Assembly: GCA_022447275.1 (NCBI GenBank)
Contig: JAKVBK010000010.1
Span: forward strand, 23,436-87,435
Origin: Oceanicola sp.
GTDB taxonomy: Bacteria > Pseudomonadota > Alphaproteobacteria > Rhodobacterales > Rhodobacteraceae
Direction of reading: 5' to 3'
DNA: 64,000 nt
Of the stretch, positions 35,183-44,901 are shown one piece after another. Below the pieces are notes generated by a model that was not told the origin of the DNA, ran no database searches, and worked only from the letters and a program-made list of their open reading frames with translations. A program made the translations under genes and the position numbers. Position 1 is the stretch's first letter. Each line of letters opens with the position of its first letter.

Positions 35183-37601
35183 ACATCTGGACCTTCAGCT
35201 TTGTGCCGGGCTTTGCAAGTTCCGGGGACACATACCCCATCCCGATGGACTTGCCGAAATGCACCGAGTAGCCGCCCGAAGTCAGCCGCCCCACCTTCGT
35301 GTCGCCGTCAAACAGGGCCTCGCGGCCCCACGGGTCGGCGTCATCGGGGCCGTCGATCAGCAGTGTCACGCATTTCGAACGCACACCGAGCGCTTCCATG
35401 GCCTGCTTGCCGCGGAAGTCTTTCGACATGTCGACAAACCGCGGCAGGTCTGCCTCTAGCGGGGTGGCATCGCGGCCCAGTTCAGTGCCGAACGCGCGGT
35501 AGCTTTTCTCCAGACGCAGCCAATTCTGCGCACGCGCGCCCACCAGCTTCATGCCATGCTTTGCGCCGGCGGCCATCAATTGATCCCACAGGTAGGTCTG
35601 CATTTCGATGGGATGGTGCAACTCCCAGCCCAGTTCGCCCGTATAGGCCACCCGGATCGCATCAACCGGGCACATGCCCAACTCGATCTGGCGATACGAC
35701 AGCCACGGAAAACGCTTGTTCGACAAAACGCTCGCAGGGTCCGCATCCTTCACGATTTCTGCCAGTACATCGCGGGACTTCGGCCCGGCAATGGCAAAGA
35801 CACCCCATTGCGTCGTCACATCGTGGATATCGACGTAGCCCCCGCCTGCGGCCATGAAATCCTCGGCTGACTTGCGCAGATAGTCACTGTCATACTCCGT
35901 CCAGGCACCGGCAGACACCAGATAGAAGCTCTGCGCGGCCTTGCGCACGATCGTGTATTCGGTGCGTGTGGTGCCAGCCTCTGTCAGAGCATAGGTCAGG
36001 TTGATGCGGCCCACTTTGGGCAGTTTGTTGCAGGTGAAGTGATCGAGGAAAGCCTCAGCGCCCGGGCCACGGACCATGTGCTTGGTAAAGGCGGAGGCAT
36101 CGATCAGGCCAACGCCCGTGCGGATGGCTTCGGCTTCGGCCTTGGCATAGGCCCACCACGCGCCCCGCCGGAAACTGCGGCTGTCATGGTCAAAACTGTC
36201 GGGCGCATCGAGCGGGCCATAGTAATTGGGACGTTCAAAGCCGTTCACGCATCCAAACTGGGCACCGAGCGCCTTTTGGCGATCATAGGCCGGCCCGGTG
36301 CGCAGGGGGCGACAGGCTTCGCGCTCTTCATCCGGGTGATGCAGAATATAGACGTGCTCGTAGCATTCCTCGTTCTTGCGCGCGGCATACTCCGTTGTCA
36401 TCCAATTGCCATAGCGCTTGGGGTCAAGGCTCGCCATGTCGATCTCGGCTTCGCCCTCGGTCATCATTTGGGCAAGGTAATAGCCTGTGCCCCCTGCTGC
36501 GGTGATGCCGAAGCTGAAGCCCTCCGCCAGCCACATATTGCGCAGCCCCGGCGCCGGACCCACCAGCGGATTGCCATCAGGGGTGTAGCAGATCGGGCCG
36601 TTGTAATCATCTTTGAGGCCAACGGTCTCAGAGGTCGGGATCCGGTGGATCATCGACATGTATTCCTCTTCGATCCGCTCCAGATCCAGCGGGAACAGAT
36701 CGGCCCGGAAACTGTCCGGAACCGCATATTCGAAACGGGCGGGGGCATTGCGCTCATAGGGGCCAAGGATCCAGCCCCCGCGTTCCTCGCGCACATACCA
36801 TTTCGCATCCGCATCCCGCAGCACCGGGTGCTCCGGGTTGGTCTTGCGCCAGTCCACCAGCGCCGGATCGGGTTCGGTGACGATGTATTGATGCTCCACC
36901 GGGATGGCCGGGATCTTGATGCCCAAAAGCTGCGCCGTACGCTGTGCATGATTGCCCGTCGCCGTCACCACATGCTCGGCGGTGATCACCATCTGCGCAT
37001 CCGAAGGGATCAGGTTCCCCCCCTTCTCGACCATCTTGGTGACCGTCACTTCCCACGCATCACCCGTCCAGTGATAGGCATCCACCTGCCATTTCCGCTC
37101 GATGGTGACGCCAAACTGGCGCGCGCCCTTGGCCATCGCCTGCGTGACATCGGCCGGATTGATATAGCCGTCGGTTGGGTGATAGATCGCGCCTTTCAGA
37201 TCCTCGGTGCGCACCAGAGGCCACCGGTCCTTTATCTGCTGCGGGGTGAGAAACTCATAGGGGATGCCCACGGTCTCGGCCGTCGAGGCATAGAGCATGT
37301 ATTCATCCATGCGGTCCTGGCTTTGGGCCATGCGCAGGTTACCGACAACGTAGAAGCCGGGGTTCAGGCCGGTTTCCGCTTCGAGCCCTTTGTAGAATTT
37401 CACCGAATAGTCGTGGATATGGGATGTTGCGTAGCTCATGTTGAAGAGCGGCAACAATCCAGCCGCATGCCAGGTCGAGCCTGAGGTCAACTCGTCGCGC
37501 TCCAAAAGCATCGTATCCCAACCGGCCTTGCCCAGATGATAGGCAATCCCGGTGCCCACAGCGCCACCGCCAACAACCAGTGCTTTGACATGGGTCTTCA
37601 T
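35103..37601 (-). CDS. FAD-dependent GcvT-family protein (dimethylglycine/sarcosine dehydrogenase-like)
   Basis: 832 residues, normal for this family. Residues about 5-390 form a DAO-type FAD domain (VVGGGAVGTGIAYHLGKAG), with a linking FAO_M domain to about 440; then a GcvT aminomethyltransferase domain and its C-terminal barrel (to the end, with AYTGELGWELHHPIEMQ and SGGYSVHFGKSIGMGYV). Such enzymes demethylate N-methylated glycines and pass the one-carbon unit to tetrahydrofolate. The ATG at 37601 has GGGGAG upstream. The precise substrate is not determined. It is divergent from panC. Confidence 0.85.
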   Translation of the reverse strand: MKTHVKALVVGGGAVGTGIAYHLGKAGWDTMLLERDELTSGSTWHAAGLLPLFNMSYATSHIHDYSVKFYKGLEAETGLNPGFYVVGNLRMAQSQDRMDEYMLYASTAETVGIPYEFLTPQQIKDRWPLVRTEDLKGAIYHPTDGYINPADVTQAMAKGARQFGVTIERKWQVDAYHWTGDAWEVTVTKMVEKGGNLIPSDAQMVITAEHVVTATGNHAQRTAQLLGIKIPAIPVEHQYIVTEPDPALVDWRKTNPEHPVLRDADAKWYVREERGGWILGPYERNAPARFEYAVPDSFRADLFPLDLERIEEEYMSMIHRIPTSETVGLKDDYNGPICYTPDGNPLVGPAPGLRNMWLAEGFSFGITAAGGTGYYLAQMMTEGEAEIDMASLDPKRYGNWMTTEYAARKNEECYEHVYILHHPDEEREACRPLRTGPAYDRQKALGAQFGCVNGFERPNYYGPLDAPDSFDHDSRSFRRGAWWAYAKAEAEAIRTGVGLIDASAFTKHMVRGPGAEAFLDHFTCNKLPKVGRINLTYALTEAGTTRTEYTIVRKAAQSFYLVSAGAWTEYDSDYLRKSAEDFMAAGGGYVDIHDVTTQWGVFAIAGPKSRDVLAEIVKDADPASVLSNKRFPWLSYRQIELGMCPVDAIRVAYTGELGWELHHPIEMQTYLWDQLMAAGAKHGMKLVGARAQNWLRLEKSYRAFGTELGRDATPLEADLPRFVDMSKDFRGKQAMEALGVRSKCVTLLIDGPDDADPWGREALFDGDTKVGRLTSGGYSVHFGKSIGMGYVSPELAKPGTKLKVQMFNRLWDCEIVEDSPYDPKNAVIRVDG

Positions 37602-37741
37602 TGGACCGATCTCCCCGAGTTTCCTGTGGGTGTGATATTGCTCAAAACGATTGTCTACCGGCCTCTCGCGCCGACGCAAAACCGCACGATTGCGACCTGT
37701 CGCATGGACAGTTTGGCGCATCGGCCCTAAGGGGCCGTGCC

Positions 37742-38590
37742 ATGGAAGTTGTCAAAACAAAATCTGCGCTGCGCAGCGCCCGCGCCAGCCTGAAAGGCCA
37801 GACCGGGTTCGTGCCCACAATGGGTGCCCTGCATGCGGGCCACATGGCCCTTGTCGAGGCGGCACGCGGCCGCTGCGCCCACGTCGTGGCCTCGATCTTC
37901 GTCAACCCGACCCAGTTCGGCAACGCGGCCGATCTGGAACACTATCCCCAAACCCTCGCCGATGATCTCGACAAGCTCGAGGCCGCCGGTGTCGATCTGG
38001 TCTTTGTGCCGAACGCAGCAGAAATGTATCCACCAGACGCGGATACATTCGTTGAAACGCCCCATCTGGCAAACATCCTGATGGGCGCGCTGCGGCCCGG
38101 ACATTTCCGAGGCGTGGCAACCGTTGTGACGAAACTGTTCAATCTGGTACGCCCGGATATGGCCTGGTTCGGGGCGAAAGACTTCCAGCAAGTGCTGGTG
38201 ATCAAACGCATGGTGGCGGACTTGGAAATGGGCATAGACATCATCGCCCACCCGACCGTCCGCGAAGCGGACGGGCTTGCCATGTCGAGCCGCAACCTGC
38301 GCCTAGATCCCGATGACAGACACGCTGCCGCGATCCTCTATCAGGCCTTGCAGACTGCGCAGGCCACAGCCGCCAAAGGCGCGTCCGCCAACGCCATCAT
38401 GGAGGCCGCCCGCACGGTGATCGCCCGCGAGCCACGTGCCAGCCTGCAATCCCTCGATCTGCGCGATGCCAACAGCCTGCAGGAGCTGCCTGCCGAACAT
38501 GCTCTGTCAGCCCCAGCGGTGTGCCTGCTGGCCGCAGAGTTCGGACCGGTCCTGCTGATCGACAATATGGTGATTGATCCAACGCGCTAA
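37742..38590 (+). CDS. panC: Pantoate--beta-alanine ligase PanC
   Basis: 282 residues. It joins pantoate and beta-alanine with ATP to give pantothenate, the precursor of coenzyme A. The ATP-binding HIGH-like motif FVPTMGALHAGHMALVEAA, the motif WFGAKDFQQVLVIKRMVADL and the KMSKS-like MSSRN are all present. The start is the ATG at 37742 with AAGGGG upstream. panB is not adjacent, which is unusual for organisms with a panBC operon. Confidence 0.95.
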   Translation: MEVVKTKSALRSARASLKGQTGFVPTMGALHAGHMALVEAARGRCAHVVASIFVNPTQFGNAADLEHYPQTLADDLDKLEAAGVDLVFVPNAAEMYPPDADTFVETPHLANILMGALRPGHFRGVATVVTKLFNLVRPDMAWFGAKDFQQVLVIKRMVADLEMGIDIIAHPTVREADGLAMSSRNLRLDPDDRHAAAILYQALQTAQATAAKGASANAIMEAARTVIAREPRASLQSLDLRDANSLQELPAEHALSAPAVCLLAAEFGPVLLIDNMVIDPTR

Positions 38591-38605
38591 GCGCTGCGCC
38601 AGCCC

Positions 38606-38661
38606 TGTCTTTGTCTGCCAAATACTCAACGGTGCGCAGCACCCCGGCCAAAGGCCGAGAA
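38606..38661 (-). repeat. Possible divergent copy of the double-hairpin repeat
   Basis: On the minus strand: GGCCTTTGGCC, then GGTGCTGCGCACC, then GTTGAGTATTTGGCAGACAAAGA. The order hairpin, hairpin, GAGTATTT, purine tail resembles the copies at 14491 and 24211, but the arms differ. Confidence 0.35.
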
Positions 38662-38688
38662 AAAGCAGTGCCCGGACCACGTCCGGGC
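38658..38688 (-). terminator. Likely terminator of the 2-hydroxyacid dehydrogenase gene
   Basis: Perfect 8-base stem GCCCGGAC / GTCCGGGC with a 3-base loop starts 10 bases after the stop codon on the minus strand; five bases later there is a run of five T. The gap before the T-run makes it weaker than the other terminators here. Confidence 0.5.
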
Positions 38689-38697
38689 GCCGCTGGA

Positions 38698-39684
38698 TCA
38701 CAGCATGGAAGGCACGACAAGATCGGGCGGGCGGTGTCCGTCCTGAAACGTCTTGATATTGATGATCACCTTTTCGCCCTGCTCTGTGCGTCCTTCTCGC
38801 GTGGCCGACCCCATATGGGGCAGCAGCACCACGTTGTTGAGCTCGCGCAAGCGTGGGTTCACCTCGTGACCATGTTCGAACACATCCAGCCCAGCGCCGG
38901 CAATTTCGCCAGCCCGCAACATGCGCGTCAGGGCATTTTCATCGACCACTTCACCGCGCGACGTGTTCACCAAAACCGCATCGGGCTTCAGCAGTTTCAA
39001 CCGGCGGGCATTCATCAGGTGAAAGGTCGAGGGCGTGTGCGGGCAGTTCACGCTGATCACATCCATCCGGGCAATCATCTGATCGAGGCTTTCCCAATAG
39101 GTCGCCTGCAACTCGGCCTCGGTTTCAGCCCGCAACCGACGTCGATTGTGGTAATGGACCTGCATGCCGAAGGCAGCCGCGCGCCGCGCCACGGCTTGCC
39201 CGATCCGGCCCATTCCCAGAATGCCCAGCCTGCGGCCTGCCAGCCGCCCACCCAGAAAGGCTGTTGGCGCCCATCCGTCCCAGCGCCCCTCCTGCATGGT
39301 GGCCTGTCCCTCAGGGATCCGCCGTGTCACTGCAAGGATGAGGGCCATGGTCATGTCGGCGGTGTCATCCGTCACAACGCCCGGCGTATTGGACACAAGA
39401 ATGCCATGCTGGCGGGCTGTGGCCACATCCACATTGTCAAAGCCAGCGCCATAGCAGGCGATCAACTTCAACTGTGCGCCGGCCTGCGCGATCAACGGAG
39501 CATCGATCCTGTCGGTGACGGTGGGCACCAGAACATCCGCCCGCGCCATGGCCGCGCCCAACTCAGTGCGGGTCATGGGTTTGTCATCTTCGCGCAATTC
39601 GGCGTCGAACAGTTCCTTCAGACGGGTTTCAACCGCCTCCGGCAACCGTCGCGTCACGACAACACTCAGACGCTCCGATGGCAT
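38698..39684 (-). CDS. D-isomer-specific 2-hydroxyacid dehydrogenase (glyoxylate/glycerate type)
   Basis: 328 residues. NAD(P)-binding motif LGILGMGRIGQAVARRAA; the catalytic Arg of VNTSRGEVVDENAL, Glu in the following helix (AGAGLDVFEHGHEVNP) and His of LPHMGSATREGR are present. It reduces glyoxylate or hydroxypyruvate, or the reverse, in the cytosol; the exact substrate is open. The ATG at 39684 is preferred over a GTG 6 bases earlier because GGGAG lies 7 bases before the ATG but only 1 base before the GTG. Confidence 0.9.
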   Translation of the reverse strand: MPSERLSVVVTRRLPEAVETRLKELFDAELREDDKPMTRTELGAAMARADVLVPTVTDRIDAPLIAQAGAQLKLIACYGAGFDNVDVATARQHGILVSNTPGVVTDDTADMTMALILAVTRRIPEGQATMQEGRWDGWAPTAFLGGRLAGRRLGILGMGRIGQAVARRAAAFGMQVHYHNRRRLRAETEAELQATYWESLDQMIARMDVISVNCPHTPSTFHLMNARRLKLLKPDAVLVNTSRGEVVDENALTRMLRAGEIAGAGLDVFEHGHEVNPRLRELNNVVLLPHMGSATREGRTEQGEKVIINIKTFQDGHRPPDLVVPSML

Positions 39685-39819
39685 GGGCACTCTCCCTACG
39701 GGTTTTCAGATGCGTCAAGCTTTGGCAGATTGTCCGCGAATGACAAGATGCCAACAGGGTTCGGCGCCGCACAGGCCCACTGCACCGCGCAGGTACCCAT
39801 ATAAAAACGGGCAGGACAT

Positions 39820-40386
39820 ATGAGCAGGTTTCAAAGAGTGACCACGGGCTTCGCCCGCACCATAGAACGGACAATTGGGCGCGGCGGATATACAGCGCGC
39901 TTTGTGATGCTCGCCGCGCTGCTCTTGGCCTCTGCGCCCAGCGCCCCTGCGCTGGCAGAGCGCGGCCCCGTAACCAACCTGCCGATCCCGCGCTTTGTCT
40001 CCCTGAAAGTTGGCGAGGCCAACGCCCGGCGCGGACCGGCCCTGACACACCGGATCGATTGGGTGTTCCAACACAAATCCATGCCCCTCGAGATCACCGC
40101 AGAACATGGCCACTGGCGCCGCGTGCGCGATCGCGAAGGGGCCGGGGGCTGGGTGCATTATGCCCTGATCTCGGGCACACGAACGATCCTCATCGATGTG
40201 CCTATGGCCGAAATCTATGCAAGACCTGTGGCGGGCGCACCGGTTGTTGCCAAAGCCCAGATGGGCGTTGTCGGGCGGTTGGGAAAATGCCAGCCAGACT
40301 GGTGCCGGATCACGGTTGGGGGGCATCGCGGCTGGGTTCGCAAAGCCACGCTCTGGGGCGTGAAACCAAATGAGATCCGCGACTAA
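39820..40386 (+). CDS. Exported bacterial SH3-domain protein
   Basis: 188 residues. A long basic N-terminus precedes a hydrophobic segment and cleavage region (about 29-47, LLLASAPSAPALAE). The mature part contains two SH3-like repeats: FVSLKVGEANARRGPALTHRIDWVF and IYARPVAGAPVVAKAQMGVVGRLGKC...WVRKATLWG. Such domains bind peptidoglycan or act in envelope complexes. The gene is divergent from the hydroxyacid dehydrogenase and convergent with ubiG. Confidence 0.8.
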   Translation: MSRFQRVTTGFARTIERTIGRGGYTARFVMLAALLLASAPSAPALAERGPVTNLPIPRFVSLKVGEANARRGPALTHRIDWVFQHKSMPLEITAEHGHWRRVRDREGAGGWVHYALISGTRTILIDVPMAEIYARPVAGAPVVAKAQMGVVGRLGKCQPDWCRITVGGHRGWVRKATLWGVKPNEIRD

Positions 40387-40394
40387 CCCTGCGA

Positions 40395-41129
40395 TCACCT
40401 GTCGGGCAGACGCGCCGTTCCCATGTAGATGATCGCCGTGCCCGGCACCCGCCCAAAGGTGAAATCCCCGCGCCGGCTGATCCCGCGGGGTCCCAGTCCC
40501 GTCATCTGCCCAACAGAGAACCCTGCCCCTTGCAGAGCGGCGCGCAGCTCCGACGGTTTTATGAACATTTCGGGATCATGGGTGCCCTTGGGCAACAGGC
40601 CCAACACATCTTCGGCCATGGTGATCACGGCCAAACGGGCCAGAGGGTTGCGGTTGATGGTGTCAAACAGAAACAGACCACCGGGCTTGAGCACGCGCGC
40701 CACCTCGCCCAAAACAGCATCAAGATCGCGCACATGTTCGAGCACATCGACGCAAACAACCGCGTCAAATGCCTCCTCGGCATAGGGCAGATCTTCGCCA
40801 AACCCGACGGAATACTCAATGCGGCGGCCCGCGCTCTGCGCATGGCGCCGCGCCGCTTCGATGGCATCGGCGGCGGGGTCGATCCCACTGACCCGCGCAC
40901 CGCGATCCTCCAGCGCTTCCGCCATGAAGCCCCCGGCACATCCGAGATCCAGAACAGCTTTGCCCTGCCAGTCGAATTGCCGATCAAACCAAGCCAGCCG
41001 ACCGGGCACCATGTTCTTGAGCGTGCGCACCCAGCGTATCTCATCTGACCACCATTGCGCCGCGACGGCATCGTAGATCGTCAGGTCATTGCGCATTGGG
41101 GCTGTGGGCTTTGGCTGTCCATCGGGCAT
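40395..41129 (-). CDS. ubiG: Ubiquinone biosynthesis O-methyltransferase UbiG
   Basis: 244 residues. SAM-dependent enzyme that methylates two hydroxyls during ubiquinone synthesis. The SAM motif VLDLGCAGGFMAEALEDRGARVSGID, VCVDVLEHV and the UbiG-typical THDPEMFIKPSEL are present. The ATG at 41129 with GGAG 5 bases upstream is preferred over an internal ATG at 41096 that has none. It makes the quinone that the NQR complex encoded at the end of this window would reduce. Confidence 0.93.
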   Translation of the reverse strand: MPDGQPKPTAPMRNDLTIYDAVAAQWWSDEIRWVRTLKNMVPGRLAWFDRQFDWQGKAVLDLGCAGGFMAEALEDRGARVSGIDPAADAIEAARRHAQSAGRRIEYSVGFGEDLPYAEEAFDAVVCVDVLEHVRDLDAVLGEVARVLKPGGLFLFDTINRNPLARLAVITMAEDVLGLLPKGTHDPEMFIKPSELRAALQGAGFSVGQMTGLGPRGISRRGDFTFGRVPGTAIIYMGTARLPDR

Positions 41130-41319
41130 GGGGGCTCCGGTTTCAGGGGGCGGTGATGCGCGGCCACAGGGCCGCCAGAGCACCATCTAAACCGTCAGCA
41201 GGGCTTGTCACGCAGGCACCGCCAACGGGCTTTGCCAGCCGCACGCCAAATCGCCACTGGACCGCCGCCAAACCGGAAGGGCAGGCAGCCATGCTGCCCG
41301 CCCCCCAAGCCAAACCCTG

Positions 41320-43347
41320 TCAGGCCGCGTCCTGCAGGCCCCTGCCCTTGAGAAGCGCCGTGACATCGGGCAGGCGTCCCCGGAAGCGCGTATAGAGTAC
41401 ATCCGGTTCTTCCGAGCCGCCACGGGACAGGATATCGGCCTCCAGCTTGCGGGCCATGTCGGCATCAAACGCCGATCCAGCCTCCTGGAAGGCCTCAAAC
41501 GCATCGGCATCCATCACCTCTGACCACATGTAGCTGTAATAGGCAGATGCGTAATAGCCGCCTGAAAACACATGGGCGAAATGGGGCGTGGCATGACGCA
41601 TCCGGATGGCCCGGGGCATGCCCAGCGCTTCGAGCACTTCGGCCTGCTTCTGCATGGGATCTGCAGGCGGCGGCCCGTCATGGAAGGACAGATCCACCAG
41701 CGCAGAGGCCACGTATTCGACCGTCTGAAACCCCATATCATAGGTGGCTGCGCCCAATACCCGCTCGAGCAGGTCTTTTGGCATTGCGGCACCCGTATCG
41801 GCATGGCGGGCAAAGCGTTCCAGCACTTCCGGTACCTCCAGCCAGTGTTCATAAAGCTGGCTGGGCAGTTCTACGAAATCACGAGGCACAGACGTGCCCG
41901 ACAGGCTGTCATAAGTCACGTCTGACAGCATCTGGTGGAGCGCGTGCCCAAACTCGTGGAACAGGGTGCGCGCATCATCATAAGACAACAGCGCCGCCTG
42001 CCCGGCTGGCGGCTTGGCAAAGTTGCATACATTGACAACATGGGGCCGGATATCGCCTTCGAGACGCTGCTGGGATCGCAGGGCCGAACACCAGGCGCCA
42101 GAGCGCTTGCCCGCGCGGGCAAAGTAATCGCCGATGAACACAGCAATATGCGTCCCATCCCGCGTCACATTCCAAAGCCGCGCATCGGGATGCGGCCCAT
42201 CCACCTCCAGAGGCGCGAATTCCAGCCCGAACAGACGATTGGCACAATCAAAGGCGGCTTCAATCATGGCATCAAGGCTGAAAAACGGCTTCACCTCTGC
42301 CTCATCAAGATCGTGCTCGATCTTGCGACGGCGCTCCGCATAGAAGCGCCAGTCCCAGGGCTCCAGTGGGGCTGAATGCCCATCGGCAACCAGCATCTCT
42401 TCGAGAATGGCCGCGTCCTTGTCAGCCCGGGCCTTTGCGGGCTCCCAGACGGCCATCAGAAGATCGCGCACATTGCCGGGTGTCCGCGCCATCTCGGTTT
42501 CCAGCTTGTAGTCCGCGAAGCTGTCAAACCCCAGAAGCCGCACGCGTTCATGCCGCAGCGCCAGCATCTCTGCGGTCATGGCCCGGTTGTCTGTTTCCCC
42601 CCCGTTTGCCCCGCGCGCGCCCCACGCCTCAAAGGCGGTTTTGCGCAGATCGCGACGTGGGCTGAACTGCAGGAAAGGCACGATCAACGAGCGGGACAAT
42701 GTCACGATATGGCCACTCTGGTCCCGTTCGGCTGCGGCCGAGGCCGCCGCATCCACGACAAAGCCCGGCAAGCCTTCCAGATCCGCTTCTGAAAGCGGCA
42801 TGAACCACGTGCGCTCATCGGCCAGCAGGTTTTGCGAGAACGCGGTGCCGAGTTCGGCAAGTCGACCGTTGATCTCGCGCAGTCGCGCCCGGCCGTCCCC
42901 CGCCAATGCGGCACCGGCCCGGATAAAGTTGCGATGGGTCAGCTCCAACAGGCGGGCCTGCTCGGGGCCCAATCCAAGGCCGTCGCGCGCGTCCCAGACG
43001 GCCTGCACCCGCGCAAACAGCGCCTCATCCAGCATTACATCGGAGGAGTATGCCGCCAGTTTCGGGGAAAAGCTGCGCATCAGCGCTTCACGCTCGGGCG
43101 TGCTGTCTGTGCCGGACAGGTGGTAGAACGGGGCAAGCACCTTGTTGAGCCCGTGCCCTGCCTTCTCCAATGCTTCGATGGTGTTTTCGAAATCAGGTGG
43201 CGCCGGATTCGCAGTGATTGCCGAAATCTCGCCGCGTGCCTCTTCCAGCGCGGCCTCGAAGGCAGGCGCGAAGTGAGCGGTTTCAATGGCAGCGAATGGG
43301 GGCAGCGTGAACGGGGTATCCCAATCCGAGCGCAGGGGATTTGTCAT
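41320..43347 (-). CDS. M3-family zinc metallopeptidase (oligopeptidase A / Dcp type)
   Basis: 675 residues, helical, typical of M3A oligopeptidases. The zinc site is complete: H464-E465-F-G-H468 with the third ligand Glu493 in RDFVELPSQLYEHW. No signal peptide, so it probably degrades short peptides in the cytosol. The ATG at 43347 has GGAGG upstream. Whether it acts as an endopeptidase or a dipeptidyl carboxypeptidase cannot be told from sequence. ubiG follows on the same strand after 190 bases, which contain a stem-loop (41279-41303) but no T-run. Confidence 0.92.
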   Translation of the reverse strand: MTNPLRSDWDTPFTLPPFAAIETAHFAPAFEAALEEARGEISAITANPAPPDFENTIEALEKAGHGLNKVLAPFYHLSGTDSTPEREALMRSFSPKLAAYSSDVMLDEALFARVQAVWDARDGLGLGPEQARLLELTHRNFIRAGAALAGDGRARLREINGRLAELGTAFSQNLLADERTWFMPLSEADLEGLPGFVVDAAASAAAERDQSGHIVTLSRSLIVPFLQFSPRRDLRKTAFEAWGARGANGGETDNRAMTAEMLALRHERVRLLGFDSFADYKLETEMARTPGNVRDLLMAVWEPAKARADKDAAILEEMLVADGHSAPLEPWDWRFYAERRRKIEHDLDEAEVKPFFSLDAMIEAAFDCANRLFGLEFAPLEVDGPHPDARLWNVTRDGTHIAVFIGDYFARAGKRSGAWCSALRSQQRLEGDIRPHVVNVCNFAKPPAGQAALLSYDDARTLFHEFGHALHQMLSDVTYDSLSGTSVPRDFVELPSQLYEHWLEVPEVLERFARHADTGAAMPKDLLERVLGAATYDMGFQTVEYVASALVDLSFHDGPPPADPMQKQAEVLEALGMPRAIRMRHATPHFAHVFSGGYYASAYYSYMWSEVMDADAFEAFQEAGSAFDADMARKLEADILSRGGSEEPDVLYTRFRGRLPDVTALLKGRGLQDAA

Positions 43348-43455
43348 CGTGATCCTCCAAATGATGTCAGAGGACACTTAGGGAGCAGATCATGCCCCCG
43401 CCAGTGCAATCGCACCGGAAAGCGCGGCGGACAGCGTTTGCCCGCCGCGCAGCTA

Positions 43456-43848
43456 TCAGTTTACGCGTGTCCAGGTCTGGCCGCGGCAGATGCCAAACAC
43501 GCAGCCTTCCACCTTCAGGCTGTTGCCAGACAGGCTCATCTTGGATTTGTAGGTTTTGTCGCGGTCCGGGGCCCAGATCTTGCCGCCGCCATAGCTGCCA
43601 TCGCCCTTGGCGGTCATGTCCCAAACCATTTGGCGGCCGTTATTGGGACTGTCGATCTGTTTGCCAGAGCCGTCGAAGGCCATTCCAAGGGTGCCACAGA
43701 TCTTGGCGCCGCAGGGTGCCATGGTGACATGGGCATAGTTGCCATCATCACCGGGCTGGGTTTTCCACGTGCCAACCACCGGATCGGCCATCGCTGTGCC
43801 CGCAAAGAACAGCGCGGCTACGGCGCTCAGGCTTGCAATCTTCTTCAT
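43456..43848 (-). CDS. DUF2147 exported protein
   Basis: 130 residues with a Sec signal (MKKIASLSAVAALFFAGTAMA) and a DUF2147 domain that starts DPVVGTWKTQPGDDG. Four Cys in two pairs (APCGAKICG and GCVFGICRG) could form periplasmic disulfides. GGAGG lies upstream of the ATG. Small lipocalin-like beta folds are expected in this family; no ligand is known. It sits between the M3 peptidase gene and divergent hisA. Confidence 0.82.
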   Translation of the reverse strand: MKKIASLSAVAALFFAGTAMADPVVGTWKTQPGDDGNYAHVTMAPCGAKICGTLGMAFDGSGKQIDSPNNGRQMVWDMTAKGDGSYGGGKIWAPDRDKTYKSKMSLSGNSLKVEGCVFGICRGQTWTRVN

Positions 43849-44086
43849 ATCATCGTCCTCCCTGACGAACCGAGTGTCGTTCTGCTTTATACGGGCCACA
43901 GAGCAGGCCGTCATGGCAAGCTTGACGTAGGGGGCGCCGCGCCAGAGACGTTGCGTCTCTTCTGTCCGCGTGAAACTCCCACGCGGCTTGCCCACATGCC
44001 CTGCCCGTGCCACAAGCACGCCCGGGGCGGCAGACTGCGCGGCCTCTTATCCGCAGGTTCCTGCATCAGTCTGAAGGGCGCACATC

Positions 44087-44806
44087 ATGATCCTTTACCC
44101 CGCCATCGATCTCAAGGACGGCGCTTGCGTGCGCCTTCTGAAAGGCGAAATGGACAGCGCCACCGTGTTCGGACTGGATCCCGCAGCACAGGCTAAAAGC
44201 TTCGAAGATGCAGGGTGCAAATGGCTGCACCTTGTCGATCTGAACGGAGCTTTCGCAGGCAAGCCTGTGAATGCCGAAGCGGTCGAAGCCATTTTGCGCT
44301 CGGTCCGGGTGCCGGTGCAGTTGGGGGGCGGCATCCGCCATCTGACCACCATTGAAAACTGGATTTCCAAAGGGGTGGCCCGCGTGATTCTAGGAACCGC
44401 CGCCGTGGAAGATCCCGACCTTGTACGCAACGCCGCTCATGCGTTTCCGGATCAGATTGCCGTTGGCATCGATGCGCGCGGCGGCAAGGTCGCCACACGC
44501 GGCTGGGCCGAGGAAACCGAGGTCGAAGCACTGGATCTGGCGCGCCGCTACGAAGATGCGGGCGTTGCCGCGATCATCTATACCGACATCGATCGTGATG
44601 GCGCCATGGGCGGCCCAAATGTGCGCGCCACAGCCGATCTGGCGGGGGCTGTCTCCATCCCTGTTATCGCCAGCGGCGGTGTGTCGAAACTGGACGACCT
44701 GATTGCCCTGCGCAAAGCCGGGCCGATCTCTGGGGCGATTTCCGGCCGGGCGCTCTATGATGGGGCGCTGGACCTGAAAGAGGCCTTGGCTGCACTGGAC
44801 GGCTGA
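44087..44806 (+). CDS. hisA: Phosphoribosylformimino-5-aminoimidazole carboxamide ribotide isomerase HisA
   Basis: 239 residues, (beta/alpha)8 barrel, fourth step of histidine synthesis. Asp8 in [17 protein letters not shown] and the second catalytic Asp in [14 protein letters not shown] are present, as are both phosphate-binding loops (LGGGIRH and ASGGVSKL). AAGGG precedes the ATG. hisF begins 95 bases downstream. hisH, which usually sits close by, is not in view. Confidence 0.96.
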   Translation: MILYPAIDLKDGACVRLLKGEMDSATVFGLDPAAQAKSFEDAGCKWLHLVDLNGAFAGKPVNAEAVEAILRSVRVPVQLGGGIRHLTTIENWISKGVARVILGTAAVEDPDLVRNAAHAFPDQIAVGIDARGGKVATRGWAEETEVEALDLARRYEDAGVAAIIYTDIDRDGAMGGPNVRATADLAGAVSIPVIASGGVSKLDDLIALRKAGPISGAISGRALYDGALDLKEALAALDG

Positions 44807-44901
44807 GACCCGCAGGCGCCGCACACCTGCCCGGACTGGCCTTTGCCGCCATCCTGTGGCAGGTGAACACGCAAGAGCGAGATATCCGGAGGGCGTGCCA
44901 G

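Noticed and set aside
36039..37484. 481-codon frame opposite the GcvT-family dehydrogenase gene
   Set aside because: Antisense shadow; no start signal and no recognisable domain.
41279..41303. Stem-loop after the M3 peptidase gene as a terminator
   Set aside because: An 11-base stem with one mismatch and a 3-base loop is clear, but no T-run follows on either strand, so termination is not claimed.
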